A DNA stretch of 64,000 nt from Lepidodermella squamata (Eukaryota; Gastrotricha), in assembly GCA_047495785.1 (NCBI GenBank), contig JBLDXI010000061.1, forward strand, positions 1 to 64,000. The letters are read 5' to 3'. A program made the position numbers and the translations under genes. The notes under the pieces were generated by a model, which worked only from the letters and a program-made list of their open reading frames with translations, ran no database searches and was not told the DNA's origin. How positions within the stretch are numbered: position 1 is the stretch's first letter; every line of letters starts with the position of its first letter. Below, piece by piece: positions 9,242 through 20,708 of this stretch.

Positions 9242-12130
9242 ATGGCCTTGTTACTGATTGTCCTAGGTAAATTTTGAATATTTCCGCTAGTTACTTCCCA
9301 TCGCTCGATTATCGTCTTTAAATTACTTACACGGTTTTTGAAGCCTGCCTAAAATTGATACCTCTTTTTAAACGGAAATTGTCGCCTTAAATTGACTAAA
9401 ACAAGCTTGAATACGAGTTACAGTGCTTCTTGGATGTTTGCAGAAGCCAGGCCATCGCATTTATTCCGGGTTATTTATTAACGCTAACTCCTATCTTTCA
9501 TCAACAAAGGGCTGGCAAGCATCGGATATTCCTCTGGCTGCTCTCCGACCCTGCAAAAGACCGCCCTAGTAAGTTTCTAACCAACTTCTCTATAATCAGT
9601 GTACCAATGGTATTCCAGGCATGTAAGAATGGTGGTACGTACGATTCTTCTTCTGATACATGTCGCTGCTCGTATGGCTACAACGGCACGCAGTGCGAAA
9701 ATTGTAAGTTCTACTTGCGAGCTAATAATCGATATAAAATGTAACCTAATCTTTACAGATTGGTGTGCGGGCTGCAAAAACGGAGGGACCTGTAGTGGTC
9801 CTAACACCTGCACCTGCGCAAGTGGCTGGCGTGGATCGACCTGCGACGAATGTGAGTTGAAGCCTCCGACGAGAAAATCAATTGCTCATTTTTTCTGGGT
9901 AGATAACTGCCTCCAGTCCTGGTGCTGGAACGGTGGCGTGTGCACTGGCTCAAACACTTGCCTCTGTCTGCCTGCATGGACTGGGCCGAATTGCAACATA
10001 TGTAAGCTCATCGAAGTCGAAAAATTACATAACTATTGACATTTTCACTGTATTCTAATTTCAGCTTCGTGTACGCCACTATGCGCAAACAACGGCGTTT
10101 GCCTCTCCGGCAATCAATGTAACTGCAGGGACGGCTTTACCGGCTCGAGATGCACTGAATGTAAGACTGGCAAGAAATTAATCCCAACTGACTCATCTGT
10201 TTTAATTTCCAGTTGCCTGCCCTAAACCCTGCCAGAATGGCGGTACCTGCTCAGCCCCGAACACTTGCACTTGCGCATTTGGATATTTAGATGCTGACTG
10301 CTCCAGGGGTAAGGAGTTTCGCCATGGAATACAACCATGATAACCGATTTAATTATTCAGCCAAGTACTATCTAGCTGGGACCACGTCTGATTTCCGCAC
10401 AGCTACAACTATATGTGAGAAAGCAAACAGCCGTGCTGTTGTGATTTCTACGCAAGCTGAGCTGGACAAGGCAAAAGCCAGCTTAGGGGCAAGGGCCGCA
10501 GTTTGGATTGCGCTATCGGCCGGTTTTCGCTGGGCCTATGACAACTCGGCAGTTGGCCTGACAAATATTTGGGGACCTGGCGAGCCGAGTGGTGATGGCA
10601 GCTGTAAGAGCAATAGCGCAAAGTAGTGCGCAACCTCGGTCCTCAAAGCCCAGTAACATTTAGATTTAGGCTAAATGCTACTGAGCTTTAGAGATTAAGG
10701 GCAACCGGTCGAGGCTTTCGCCTGAAAACTGTTGATGTTTGTACGAGAGGTAACGGGTAATGTATTCTCTATCTCAAAAGAAGAGAAAGCGCATTGGCAG
10801 AGAACTCTTATTCACTTTATTTAAACGTGACGTTTCGGCTCTTTCGTGAGCCATCATCAGACTAGAAAGCAAAACAAGATAAAGAACAAGGTAAGGGGAA
10901 ATCACAACAAAGAAAGTCCACAACAAAAAAGTATGAAGAGCACTAAAATAGCTTCAATTTGATAGAATCTGTTTGCACGTTTAGGCTCATTGCTAGTTTA
11001 CGGTGTTACGCAAATGCAGAAACAGATGGGACTGCTTATTGCACGAAAGCTTGTTGATAAAGAAAATCGAACTAGCAATGAGCCTAAACGTGCAAACAGA
11101 TTCTATCAAATTGAAGCTATTTTAGTGCTCTTCATACTTTTTTGTTGTGGACTTTCTTTGTTGTGATTTCCCCTTACCTTGTTCTTTATCTTGTTTTGCT
11201 TTCTAGTCTGATGATGGCTCACGAAAGAGCCGAAACGTCACGTTTAAATAAAGTGAATAAGAGTTCTCTGCCAATGCGCTTTCTCTTCAAATTATACCCT
11301 ACACGGGTGTTTATATCAAGTATGAAACGCGGCAACTATCTCAAAAGGTGGTAAGTAAAATCCCAAAAACCAAAAGGGGCCCTTTTGTCAGATTAAGTCG
11401 GGGCTGAAAATTCCCAAACGTACCCCCACCTCGAGAATACTGCCTCAACCACCGGTACAGCAGAAAAAATTGGACATCTTATGCAGATTTAGGTTACCTT
11501 ACCCTACGGGAGTGGAAAACTTGGGATCGTGCAATTAAGATTTTTACTGCGCTAGTCTCGCTGACTAATTGCGTATAACATTTCAGGTGTCGTTCTGTAT
11601 GGCCCGGTCAATGGGCTTAACGATGGATCTTGTTCCTCTGTCCTTACAGTGCTTTGCCAAAGTTTAACCGATGTAAGCTCGTTTAATACCGTTTTAATAC
11701 TGTGACTTAATTCATTCCAACCAACTGTGAAATAGGATACTGATGTTCAAATCGTCAAGCCCGATGCTAATTGGGCGACTGCTAAAAGCAATTGCGAAGC
11801 AAAAGGACTCAGACTAGCCGTCCTGAAGACGCGAACAATCGTTCAGTCTATGCTTGACCAAAGTAAAACTGGATGGGTCGCCGCGAAACGTCCCGATGGG
11901 AACAATTTCTACTGGTCAACGGGCGCAGTTGTCACTTCGAGCAATACCATTCCACCATGGGCAACAGGCCAGCCAGAAATGAGCGATAGCAAGCAATGTA
12001 ACCCCCTTAAAAATAACATTATTTTAATTCGATTTCCTGTAATTCAGGCGTTACGATGGATACGTCGGGTCAAATGACAGTTACAAAGTGCAGTGATAGC
12101 TACGATGCGCTATGCGAGTATACATCCTAG
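9242..12130 (+). CDS. EGF-lectin gene A: secreted protein with 5 EGF-like modules and 2 C-type lectin domains (408 aa)
   Basis: Eleven exons join in frame: 9242-9266, 9510-9568, 9619-9703, 9759-9851, 9903-10001, 10065-10160, 10213-10308, 10361-10603, 11587-11672, 11736-11997, 12048-12130. Residues 1 to about 23 are a hydrophobic signal peptide split by intron 1. Residues 29-185 are five roughly 32-residue six-cysteine EGF-like modules, one per exon, with CxNGGTC and CxCxxGWxGxxC patterns. Residues about 185-294 form lectin domain 1 ([15 protein letters not shown]). Residues 295-408 form lectin domain 2, with GQPE in place of the galactose-type QPD and a closing ALCEY. There is no membrane segment, so the product is probably secreted and may bind glycans. 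Canonical WND calcium ligands are incomplete, so calcium-dependent binding is uncertain. Intron 8 is enlarged by a mobile element. Confidence 0.85.
10803..10873 (-). ncRNA. Hammerhead-like ribozyme motif, left arm
   Basis: Exact inverted counterpart of the plus-strand motif at 11195-11265. The minus-strand RNA would contain CTGATGA, a GGCTC/GAGCC hairpin and GAAA. The same reservations apply as for the other copy. Confidence 0.4.
11195..11265 (+). ncRNA. Hammerhead-like ribozyme motif, right arm
   Basis: CTGATGA is at 11208-11214. Helix II follows as GGCTC (11216-11220) pairing with GAGCC (11227-11231), and then GAAA at 11232-11235. A minimal helix III (ACG closing on CGT) leads to a GTT cleavage-type triplet near 11242-11244. 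This is the order of a type I hammerhead, which are reported in Penelope-like elements. Against activity are one extra T between the core and helix II and poor pairing in helix I near the core. It may be a degenerate relic. Confidence 0.42.
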
Positions 12131-12282
12131 AGTGGAAATCAACAAGACGCGTTGTAGATTTTATAAATTTCACAATTATTGTGGCGGTTGCGAGATGAGC
12201 ATTATAGATGCTTTCGGAATCCTGTATTCTCCATTATTCCCTAGCAACCGATAAATTGCTTTTAAGATACATTTCGTTTATA

Positions 12283-12288
12283 AATAAA
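12283..12288 (+). promoter_or_regulatory. Poly(A) signal of gene A
   Basis: AATAAA lies about 153 bp after the stop codon. The stretch between the stop and this signal is shared with the 3' flanks of genes B and D, so it is a family 3' UTR. Confidence 0.6.
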
Positions 12289-12336
12289 GTTAATTTCGAA
12301 GACGGCATTGTATTTTTATTGTTATTATTTTCTTTG

Positions 12337-12756
12337 TATATGTCGTATATAATGTGGACTTTTATCTAAAGTCAACTTTACATAGCAAAAATGCCCTATG
12401 TAATGTTGATTTTCATCCCGATTTTTGAAAGCCCTTGGAATCCCAAGTTGACCACAAATTAGAGTCGGCATCGAGGAATTCGAATCTGATATTTTGAAAG
12501 AAATACCGATCACCCAAACCCCCAAAATGATCGATTTTCGAAAATCGATTCCGATCGATTTTTCGAATATAGTCGATATCATCGGCCATGTGAATAAATA
12601 AATTCATTTTCGAATTCCTCGATGCCGACTCTAATTTGTGGTCAACTTGGGATTCCAAGGGCTTTCAAAAATCGGGATGAAAATCAACATTACATAGGGC
12701 ATTTTTGCTATGTAAAGTTGACTTTAGATAAAAGTCCACATTATATACGACATATA
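12337..12756. mobile_element. MITE with 148-bp inverted arms
   Basis: Positions 12337-12484 are the reverse complement of 12609-12756, beginning TATATGTCGTATATAATG. The 124-bp centre contains further ATCGATTTTCG-type palindromes and no ORF of note. The open frames on both strands within the arms are mirror images and not genes. A terminal fragment of the same family lies at 23438-23510. TA-rich ends suggest a Tc1/mariner-type insertion. Confidence 0.8.
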
Positions 12757-12938
12757 TATGTACTCATGTATAATGTATATGGAAATAATTTAAGTTCAGA
12801 CTTCTGCAACTGGTTGTGTTTGATCAAATCCGAACGACTATAGTTTTCTAAAATTTATAAAATTGCCTGATAAATTTCGAATCTTTCAATTCCACGCCTC
12901 ATAACAACAGCACAAGGATTTTCTCTTTTCGTAACAAC

Positions 12939-13513
12939 CATAGAGCTAGTTTTAAGATAGAGGTCCTACTCCTGACTAAGGCTGTAAACGCCATGGGCAC
13001 CAGATGTTGTGATGAATCAGCATCGAGTGGTTGGAAAAGTAAACAAATCAGGTGATTTTCGATCGCTCATTATTCTTGAACGATTAGTCATAGTAAACAA
13101 TTCCCGGCAGATCCAGGTAGCTGTTGAAACGATGAACAGATTGATTATTTTTTCGAAATTTTAACTATTTTTGAAATGGGGGAAAATCGCAAATAATGAG
13201 ATTGATCAATTAATAAAATATGACAACTGCCAATAAGAAGGTGAAATTGAAGGGTATTTTTAATGGACCAGGTAATTCTGATCACGCTCTACAATTCGAT
13301 GCTTGGAGCGAGCTTGGAAGATTTTTTTCAGATTTTCTAGAATTTTGTATTCATTGAATGAATGGTTTTTCACTACATTTTGACTCTGATCCAGCTCCGG
13401 ACTCAATCCAGCCCCACCATGTGCACATGGCGCACGTGCTGTCAACAAAGATTCTGGATAGAATCCAACCGCCTAGTCAGGAGTAGGACCTCTATCTTAA
13501 AACTAGCTCTATG
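12939..13513. mobile_element. hAT-like MITE with 8-bp target duplication
   Basis: The two ends carry a 40-bp perfect terminal inverted repeat starting CATAGAGCTAGTTTTAAG. The 8-mer GTAACAAC occurs directly before the element (12931-12938) and directly after it (13514-13521). The paralogous region near 24075-24095 reads through without insertion. Eight-bp duplications are characteristic of hAT elements. No transposase frame is present (575 bp). Confidence 0.85.
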
Positions 13514-13554
13514 GTAACAACACCATGGTTTACATAAGGTGATACTTTCGCTCG

Positions 13555-13640
13555 TAATAACGTGTGATTATCATGTGTAAAGCCAACAACACGCCGGCTT
13601 GACAATTAGCTGGCAACATAGACAACACTGTAACAGATAG
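13555..13640 (+). pseudogene. Second decayed EGF exon
   Basis: The block containing GCCAACAACACGCCGGCTTG is a degraded copy of the exon 9 type EGF module of gene C (CTACCTGCACACCGGCTTGTC). It lies in a segment from about 12880 (excluding the MITE) that also aligns with 24030-24200. The cysteine frame is gone. Confidence 0.5.
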
Positions 13641-13649
13641 CCCATATAG

Positions 13650-13694
13650 AATGATCGTTTGCTTCCTAACTGAGATAGGAAGCAAACGATCATT
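13650..13694. repeat. Short hairpin
   Basis: GAATGATCGTTTGCTTCCTA is followed after a few bases by its complement. A single arm of the same word recurs near 29383-29402, upstream of gene C, so this is probably the trimmed end of a dispersed repeat. Confidence 0.6.
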
Positions 13695-14059
13695 CGATAT
13701 TGAATTTATTCGAACTGAATTAGGTGCTTCAAGCTAAGAGTGCGGCACGCGACCAATTTTTATGCCACCTATAATAATGTTAATTAATTTTGAAAATCGA
13801 CAGACCAAGTAAGCATTTTCAAATTTTTTGAGTTTTAGAAGAAAAATACCAACCCAGGTACATCTTGTAGGCTCGCATGGTTGCCGCCGAAAGTTTGCCA
13901 TTTTTCTGCCGCGGTTGGCTCATCCAGAATAACTTTGAAAATTCTAAGAAAAATATTTTGTCCATATTGAGAATGTCCTCTATATCCAACGATATAAAAT
14001 TTGTCCGGTAACTATTTTATTTTGATTTTCCGATATTGTATGGTTGTATTGTCAACATC

Positions 14060-14251
14060 GTTAGCGACGTTGAATAACTCGGATTTCGGCTGGTTTACAT
14101 CCGTTTCATGTTTCATGAAGGGAGGTGACAGGTAAAAAGGCCTTTGTTTTACCTCTTCATTCATGTCAAAAAACGCCGCCTTTTACTTGTAACCCGCCAC
14201 CTTGAAACAGATGTAAACAAGCCTAAATCCGAGTTATTCAAGGACGCTAAC
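14060..14251. mobile_element. MITE of the GTTAGCG family (second copy at 49807-49986)
   Basis: Roughly 50-bp imperfect terminal inverted repeats begin GTTAGCGACGTTGAATAACT. The centre has a second inverted pair around TTTTACCT/AGGTAAAA. A diverged copy with the same ends lies at 49807-49986. It has no coding capacity. The flanking 13700-14059 shows nothing recognisable. Confidence 0.75.
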
Positions 14252-14725
14252 AATGTCTCAACAAAGTCAACTCGGACTTTGAATTCGCGTTTCTCGGTGC
14301 GTTGCTTTATTCAGAGATGTTGACAGCAAAAAGTAATTTTTCGAGCCCTAAAATATCGGATAATCGAAATAAAATTTGATTAAAATTTCCTGACCCCCGA
14401 CCAGCCGTTGATTGCAACGAGCATTGAGAGTTAGGGAAATCGGATCCTTTACCTTCTACGTCTATGTCATCATAACGAGGTCGAAAACGGGGCGCAAGCA
14501 CTGGGAGAGCGGCACCGAGCCCATCGAAGCTGTAAACCTTTTCAGCTGCAAAGGCCAATATGCGCAGGAAGAAAGTTGGTATTCCAGATTCCAGTTGTTG
14601 GTATTCGAACCATCCGGCTTCGAATGCGACATCTGAGATGTTTTCAGCTAAATATCTTCATATTGCTCTTGTTAATAATTTCTTTCCGGTACCGATTGTG
14701 TTTCAAGTAGTAACTTAATCTTTTA

Positions 14726-14840
14726 CCCGCGTGCTGATTGGTCAATTTATCGTTGCTATGACTCCGGGATGAAACAATTAAGTCGTGCGATCCACTAATA
14801 AATTAGTTTATATTCATACAAAAATGACCTTGAAAATATA
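14726..14840 (+). repeat. Partial copy of the 25246-25583 element
   Basis: Contains GCTGATTGGTCAATTTATCGTTGCTATGACTCC-type sequence and GTCGTGCGATCCACTAATAAATTA, shared with 25246-25583 and 45370-45708. One end is missing. No gene was recognised in the following 14840-15480. Confidence 0.7.
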
Positions 14841-15591
14841 CATTTTAGCTTACAATTCTACGGTCCGGAGAAAATGAAAAACTCCAAAGGCAGCGCAATT
14901 AATTTCTAAATTTAGTAATAGTATTGTGCAATTCATGACTGATCCCGTAGGGGCGGCAACCTTAATAGAACTTACCGCAGTCTATGAATTTGGGTTTCTT
15001 TAGTCGACCTTCTCGGAACAGTTCGGGGAACAGCAGCTATTAGACTGAATATCGATACACAAACCAAATCTGTTATGCGAAGCACTCTCGGATTTTTTAT
15101 TATAATTCTTTGAGGCTTATATAGCCAAGAGGACGCCAAATTAGAGAAGTTATAATGATGTGTGTCACGTGATATTGCTGTCACGAGCGCTAGCTAACAT
15201 TGAGAATGAACTAATGATAATAATTGGGACAGGTAACATAGCGATCATCTCAATGGCCGTGGTTATTAGCCGTAAAGGTTCAGCAGAAAAGATTAAGGCG
15301 GGGAAATTCGGTACAAGACGAACACCGATAATCAATCATAAGATTATCTTGACTTTCCTCTATGAATTCCTATTGCTTGAAACCGCAAAAAACATTATGC
15401 TACTGCTATAGCTACGAAATTAAAAAGCTACAAAATATTAAAATAAAATTTTTAAACGGATGTGTCAAATTCGAATTTTAAGCTGATTGGGTAATTTTGG
15501 CCCGCATGGAACTACGATGGGCTCGGCATTGTCGTTGCTTGGTTCATCCCTTGGGTTCATCCCAGGTCTACGCAATGGTGAATGAGGAGCA

Positions 15592-15790
15592 GTTAACAGG
15601 CACCGAATTGCAGCCTATGCTGACTACAATTCACCTGCCTGAAAAAAACATCAACAGCACATGTAGCAAACACGTATTAGCCATCGCCTTTATACTCATA
15701 TACAAGCGTAGGAGCATAAACGCGTATATGCCAATATGCCAGAATCTGCTTTCTACATATAAAAGTGAACAAAAACACATAGTAGACGTA
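15592..15790 (+). promoter_or_regulatory. Shared promoter block of kinase gene K1 (TATA at 15758-15764)
   Basis: About 200 bp starting AACAGGCACCGAATTGCAG are conserved upstream of K1, K2 (41750-41950) and K3 (61706-61930). The block contains TATAAAA in K1 and K2. Its small open frames are probably 5' leader shadows. In K1 it lies only about 80 bp before the ATG, whereas K2 and K3 have about 330 and 190 more bases. A CCAG direct repeat at the junction suggests K1 lost this segment by deletion. Confidence 0.6.
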
Positions 15791-15840
15791 TAGCTCAAGG
15801 CATTGGCATCTACTGCTATTATGGTGCTATGAAAGCCAGA

Positions 15841-18800
15841 ATGGTGCAGAGATTTGAATCGTTTGCAGAGTTCACCAAAATCAAACGCTTGGGCAGTGGC
15901 GCTTTTGGATCAGTTTGGCATTGCCAAGCTAAAGACGATTTCGCGGACTACGCTGTTAAGGTGGTAAATCTCAGCGCGACTCGACGCAAGTACCGACAAA
16001 ATCCGGATATGGCTGAGAGCTACGTCAAATTAGGCCGCACTGAGGTTTTTAGTCAGCGATATTTTCAATACTGATCTTACTGATTCTGCCCAACAGCATG
16101 TCAAACTGCTAAGTTTGAGGCACGCCAACATAGTGTCATTTTACGATGCTTTTGAAGGTTGGGTAAAACTCTAATTGTAAATTTTAATATGAAGTACGTT
16201 CTACCAATTTTTTCCAGAACCTTTGGTTGAACTAGATGATTCAAACCAACATGACTGGCATCTGGACGATGAGATGTACTACCTCGTCATGGAGTTTTGT
16301 CCCGGCGGAGATTTAGAAGAATACATAAAACGAACTAATGAGGCAAATGCGAAAATTCCAGAAGATTTGCTTCGCGAGTGGGCTGGGCAACTTGTTTCGG
16401 CAATAAATTGTCTGCATAAATGTTTCGCGCTCCATCGCGATATCAAGCCGAAGAATATTTTCCTCACAGCCGATGGTAAAACAGTCAAGCTGGGCGATTT
16501 TGGATTCGCCAAAATCTACCAAGGGTTAGCCTTTTCTACTGTGGTGCACATCTAACGCTCTTCTGTTTCAGATCGAGTAGCACTACAACTCTGGGCCTCG
16601 GAACCCCTATCTACGCCGCGCCTGAAATTTTTAACAATGAGCAGCACTCGCCGGCCAGTGATTGGTGGTCTCTTGGAGTCACGCTGTTTGAGCTAGCTAA
16701 TTTCCGCCTACCTGTAAATGATTATATATTTAAAGGTTTTGTCATGAAGTTACTTTGTTTCGTCTTGCAGTTCAAAACAACATACGAGATCATTTTGTAA
16801 GTTCAAGACCTTTTACTCCTTGTCCAAATGTCTGCTAGAACCATGGCTAAACATACAATGCGTTTCAGAATTATGTGCCTAGTACAGTGCTCCCTCGATA
16901 TAAGCAAGGGGGCGGGGTCCACGCGATTGCTCTTATCGAGGGTTGCTCTTATAGAGGGCTGTTAAAGAGCTAGCAATGAATCATAAGTGCGTCGCCAGGT
17001 TTTTTTCTCAGTTGCTAGGGCGACGTTGATTTTACTGGTTAGCCATATCCAAGATAATCTGGTGTAGATTAATTCAATGATTTTAGATGTGGTCGATAGT
17101 ATTATTTGATATGCAAAGTTTGGTCATTTGAATTCCAATCATTTTAAGCTGGCTGAAAATTTTTCAAAATTTTCCAAACCATTTCTGAAACATATTTCAT
17201 TGAATAATTCCTTCATTTATGATCATGACCATTCGGATGTGTGAATGTACCCAGCCATATTTGATAGCCATTAATTATCTGAATTTAATTTATTTGATCC
17301 AATTCTGAAATTTGAAGGTTAACAAAGCTTAAAAGCCTTCATTTGTATTCAATGTAGCAATTAAATTTGATTCAAAGACAAACCATGAATCCACTAGCAG
17401 ATAAGCGAACAATTTTTGGTAAAATTCGGCTAGAAGGCTGTGATGCCCACAACCCATCCAAAGTTGAAATTAATCTTTTCTCATAAATCCGTGACAAAAA
17501 AAACTGAAGGAGTCGGAGGCGAACCTTGCTTGGGAATCCTGTCCAAAGTTTGCTTGAATCTTCAGTCGAAGATGCATCCTTACTTTATTTTTTCAGAATT
17601 CTATTTCAGAAATTCTAATGAATTAACACAGATTCACGGCAATTCCTCGTGATGTGTTTTTGATGGAATCGAAAAAGCTTGAATGCCACCTTCATCTGCT
17701 CTCAGCACTGCAGTCAAACATTAGATAATTAGCGGTGTGCTTTTTATCGCTCATTTCAATCATTTTTCCTGACACGTAATCACTACCATTCTCTAAATCA
17801 TCTCATCAATTACTAGTAGTATTGTTTGTGAATGAAAAAATACGAGAGACCAAACGCGCGCGCACGATCTCAATCTTGAAGTGCTGAGATAAAAAACATC
17901 GATCTGTAAAGATCAAAGATGAAGAGATCACGGCGCGCCGCTGTCAAACTCAAAAATTGGAAACGCCAGGAGCAGCGTTACAATTTTGTTGCTAACGTAA
18001 ACAAATTTTTCACGTAAATTAAAAATTATCATGTAAAAAATTTTAATTTGTCGAAAAATAATTTTTCAACAAATAAAATTAACGGAATTCAAAAAAAGTT
18101 GCTAGTAGCGAGGGATTGCTCTTATCGGGGTTGCTTATATCGAGGGAGCACTGTACTTCCTTGTTTGTGTATTTTTTTTCTTATGTTGTGAATATTCACA
18201 CATTCACAAAGCTGTTGCTATCATTATTACCAGGTCACCAATGCGCATATAAGCAAAACGTGGAGAATGGAGCGATTTTTGCGATAATATCGCGAGGACT
18301 AACTCTCTTGACCAGCCAATGCATTCATATGAGAGCTAGAAGCCACAATCCGAATCAGCAATTAATATTAGGTTTCAATTAAGTTAATTACCATCTTTTA
18401 AAATTAATTTAAAACCGCTTAAATTGAAAGTAAGCACTCCCATATCCCACAGCTGATTAAGTTGATTTTATGGAATAAAAAAGAAATCACCTATGGTTCC
18501 TACATCTCCTCATTCATTTCTCGAAATTGCAAGAACATTTTAATTTCATGATGAAATATCGCATTAAAAATTAGTTAAATTAAATGCTCACTGACATTCT
18601 TATTCGCATCACTTTCTTAATGAAGAAGAAAAAAATGCTAATGAGCCCCCCGCTAAACATCGTTAAGGGATAGCAATGATGCCATTTTTATGAGGCTGCA
18701 ATAAAAAAGGTATGTTCGTATTCCAGTGCGCGGAAACATAGAAGTGTCGGGCAGATAATTTTGAAACGCACGGTAGAAGTTTGCTCATTGATTTATGTCT

Positions 18801-20065
18801 CTCGTGTTCAGAGACTCGACGGAGCCAACATTTGACGATGATTGTCGATTGTCTCCAGAGTTTCGTGACTTCGTTTTATCCATGCTTCGGAAAGAGAAAC
18901 TACTACGAGCCACAGGAGATGATTTGCTCAAGAGACCCTTTTTGACGCTGAAACCGGGGGTCAGCATCGTAACTACAACCATTCCAACGCAAGATACCAA
19001 CGCTGTAATTGCTGCAAGAGAAGCTTTAGAGGCAAGTGCATAAGCAGTACACTGATCAATACTCTATATCTTTTTTTACAGTTGCTTTTCAAATACTCGA
19101 TGCAACGAACAATGTTGCCCGATATTGAAAAATTGCTGGAGGATCAGCGCTTAAATGTGGACGTGAATAGCCGAAACGATGACGGCTTCACGCCGCTGAT
19201 GATTGCAGCTCAAATGGGATTCCATGAATTTATGACGCCACTGGTGGTTAAGCATGGAGCCAACGTGGAATTGAGGGACAATTACGGCAAAACAGCAATT
19301 TACATGGCGGCTAAAAATGGGCACCACAAAGTAGTGGAAGTTCTTGCCAAAGCATTGGGCGCTAATGTTGAAGCAGCTAGTGATAGCGGAGCGACGCCTT
19401 TATTAGTCGCTGCTAAAAATGGCCACTTGGAAATTGTGAAGCTACTCGCTGGAGAGTTCAAAGCAGATGTGAATGCAGCGACGAATGATGGTGCTTCGCC
19501 ACTATTAGCTGCTGCTCATAAAGGCCACTTGGAAATTGTGAAGCTACTTGCTGGAGAGTTCAAAGCAGATGTGAATGCAGCAATGAAACATGGTGCTTCA
19601 CCGCTATTAGCTGCTGTTCATAAAGGCCACTTGGAAATTGTGAAGCTACTCGCTGGAGAGTTCAAAGCAGATGTGAATGCAACGATGAATGATGGTGATT
19701 CACCGCTATATATCGCTGCTCGAAAAGGCCACTTGGAAATTGTGAAGCTACTCGCTGGAGAGTTCAAAGCAGATGTGAATGCCGCGACGAAAGAGGGTGT
19801 TTCACCGCTATATATCGCAGCTCAAAATGGCCACTCGGAAATTGTAAAAGTTTTAGTTTATGAATTCCATGCAGATGTTTGGTCAGATGATGGGTCGTCG
19901 TTGGTGCTCGCATCCGAAAAGGGTTATCGCCGCGTTATTGAATCTTTATTGAAGGTGCCTGACATAAAAGTTGATTCCGAAATGCATGTAATGGGAGTTT
20001 CGGCTCTATCACCAGTCTATCATCCTATTTCGAAAAATATACAAAAAACGAATAATTTACATTAG
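15841..20065 (+). CDS. Kinase-ankyrin gene K1: NEK-like Ser/Thr kinase with C-terminal ankyrin repeats (647 aa)
   Basis: Seven exons join in frame: 15841-16044, 16097-16157, 16218-16524, 16572-16713, 16771-16796, 18812-19031, 19082-20065. The kinase has the glycine loop LGSGAFGSV (17-25), ATP lysine K40, LHRDIKPKN (HRD 161-163), DFG (182-184) and an APE motif, so all catalytic residues are present. Its loop and C-lobe sequence resemble NEK/ULK kinases. Residues 321-647 hold about eight 34-residue ankyrin repeats of the type DGxxPLxxAAxxGHxEIVKLL. Intron 5 is about 2 kb because of a pogo-like insertion (96 bp in K2). Intron 6 uses a GC donor. The C-terminus departs from K2 after SALS, followed directly by a microsatellite, suggesting a replaced 3' end. 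I chose MVQRF as start because it is shared with K2; ATG at 15829 is also in frame. Confidence 0.82.
16885..18153. mobile_element. Pogo/Tigger-like non-autonomous DNA transposon in K1 intron 5
   Basis: Terminal inverted repeats CAGTGCTCCCTCGATATAAG face each other, flanked on both sides by TA (16883-16884 and 18154-18155), the duplication produced by Tc1/mariner-pogo elements. Subterminal copies of CTCTTATCG(A)GGG repeat the motif. The 1,269 bp contain no transposase frame. The matching introns of K2 and K3 lack it. A further roughly 600 bp between 18156 and the conserved intron end are also absent from K2 and unrecognised. Confidence 0.8.
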
Positions 20066-20125
20066 TTTAGGGCTGAGTCTCCTAATGATGCATAAATGAG
20101 GGGTCAACATTTTGAAAAGTTGTTT

Positions 20126-20129
<4 letters not shown>

Positions 20130-20209
<80 letters not shown>

Positions 20210-20210
20210 T
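20130..20210. repeat. (ATT)n microsatellite
   Basis: About 27 uninterrupted ATT units start 65 bp after the K1 stop codon. The long Ile run in the overlapping open frame is its translation. Confidence 0.97.
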
Positions 20211-20214
20211 CTAT

Positions 20215-20706
20215 TCTAAGTTATGTCTACCGATGTCCCGTTTCGGGCGATTTGATCGAAAACGGGGTTTCTGTAAATTTCTACTGCATTCAAATTGATA
20301 AAAATCTGAATTTCGAAAGCCACTGTGCTATCTTTAGAAGCAAATGCGCTCAATTAATTGGTTATATTTTTAAAGCTTTCACATCTGAATCTATGCGCTT
20401 ACAAGCCTATAAGACCTATGTGCTACCTATATTGTTTTCGCTATATTGTAAAAAATCCTAATGATACGTTCCGAAATGCTACCAAACCAGCGTATAAAAA
20501 TTTCTTTCTTAATCGTAACATTGATATATGGAATAATCTGATTCTCTCCCTGTTGAAATACGTAATGAAATCTCCAAAAGAAATATTTTCCGCGTGGATC
20601 TTAACTCCTATATAAAATGTGAACTATTACTGGGTTAGTGTTAGTGGCCTGCCCTTCTAATCCTGAAAGTAATTTCGAAATACAAGTATTATTATTATTA
20701 TTATTA
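20215..20706 (+). pseudogene. 3' end of a LINE (reverse transcriptase C-terminus), broken
   Basis: One frame gives a GVxxxLGI-like stretch, then IDKNLNFESHC, KCAQLIGYI and AYKTYVLPIL. This is the post-catalytic part of non-LTR reverse transcriptases, where LYKTYVRPIL is usual. A stop follows, and in another frame FFLNRNIDIWNNL continues with the FxxRxxxxWNxLP-type ending. It terminates in a short (ATT)n tail, as CR1/jockey-like LINEs often do. It is 5' truncated and frameshifted. Confidence 0.65.
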
Positions 20707-20708
20707 GA

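Larger units (their letters stand above)
10769..11348. mobile_element. Penelope-like inverted-repeat insertion in intron 8 of gene A
   Basis: The arms 10780-10998 and 11070-11288 (219 bp) are reverse complements around a 71-bp centre, followed by a 48-bp tail. The 12-mer CTATCTCAAAAG flanks the insertion at 10769-10780 and 11337-11348. The matching intron of gene B reads straight through this site (about 27800-27815), so A carries a filled site and B the empty site. The arm ends carry a CTGATGA...GAAACGT block typical of Penelope-like element termini. There is no protein-coding capacity. Confidence 0.8.

Noticed and set aside
10291-10626. ORF starting in the EGF exon and running into the lectin exon
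   Set aside because: It reads through an intron; the spliced model joins 10308 to 10361 in phase with all paralogues.
20096-20461. ORF with a long Ile run
   Set aside because: The Ile run is the (ATT)n microsatellite; only the part after about 20215 has LINE-like content.
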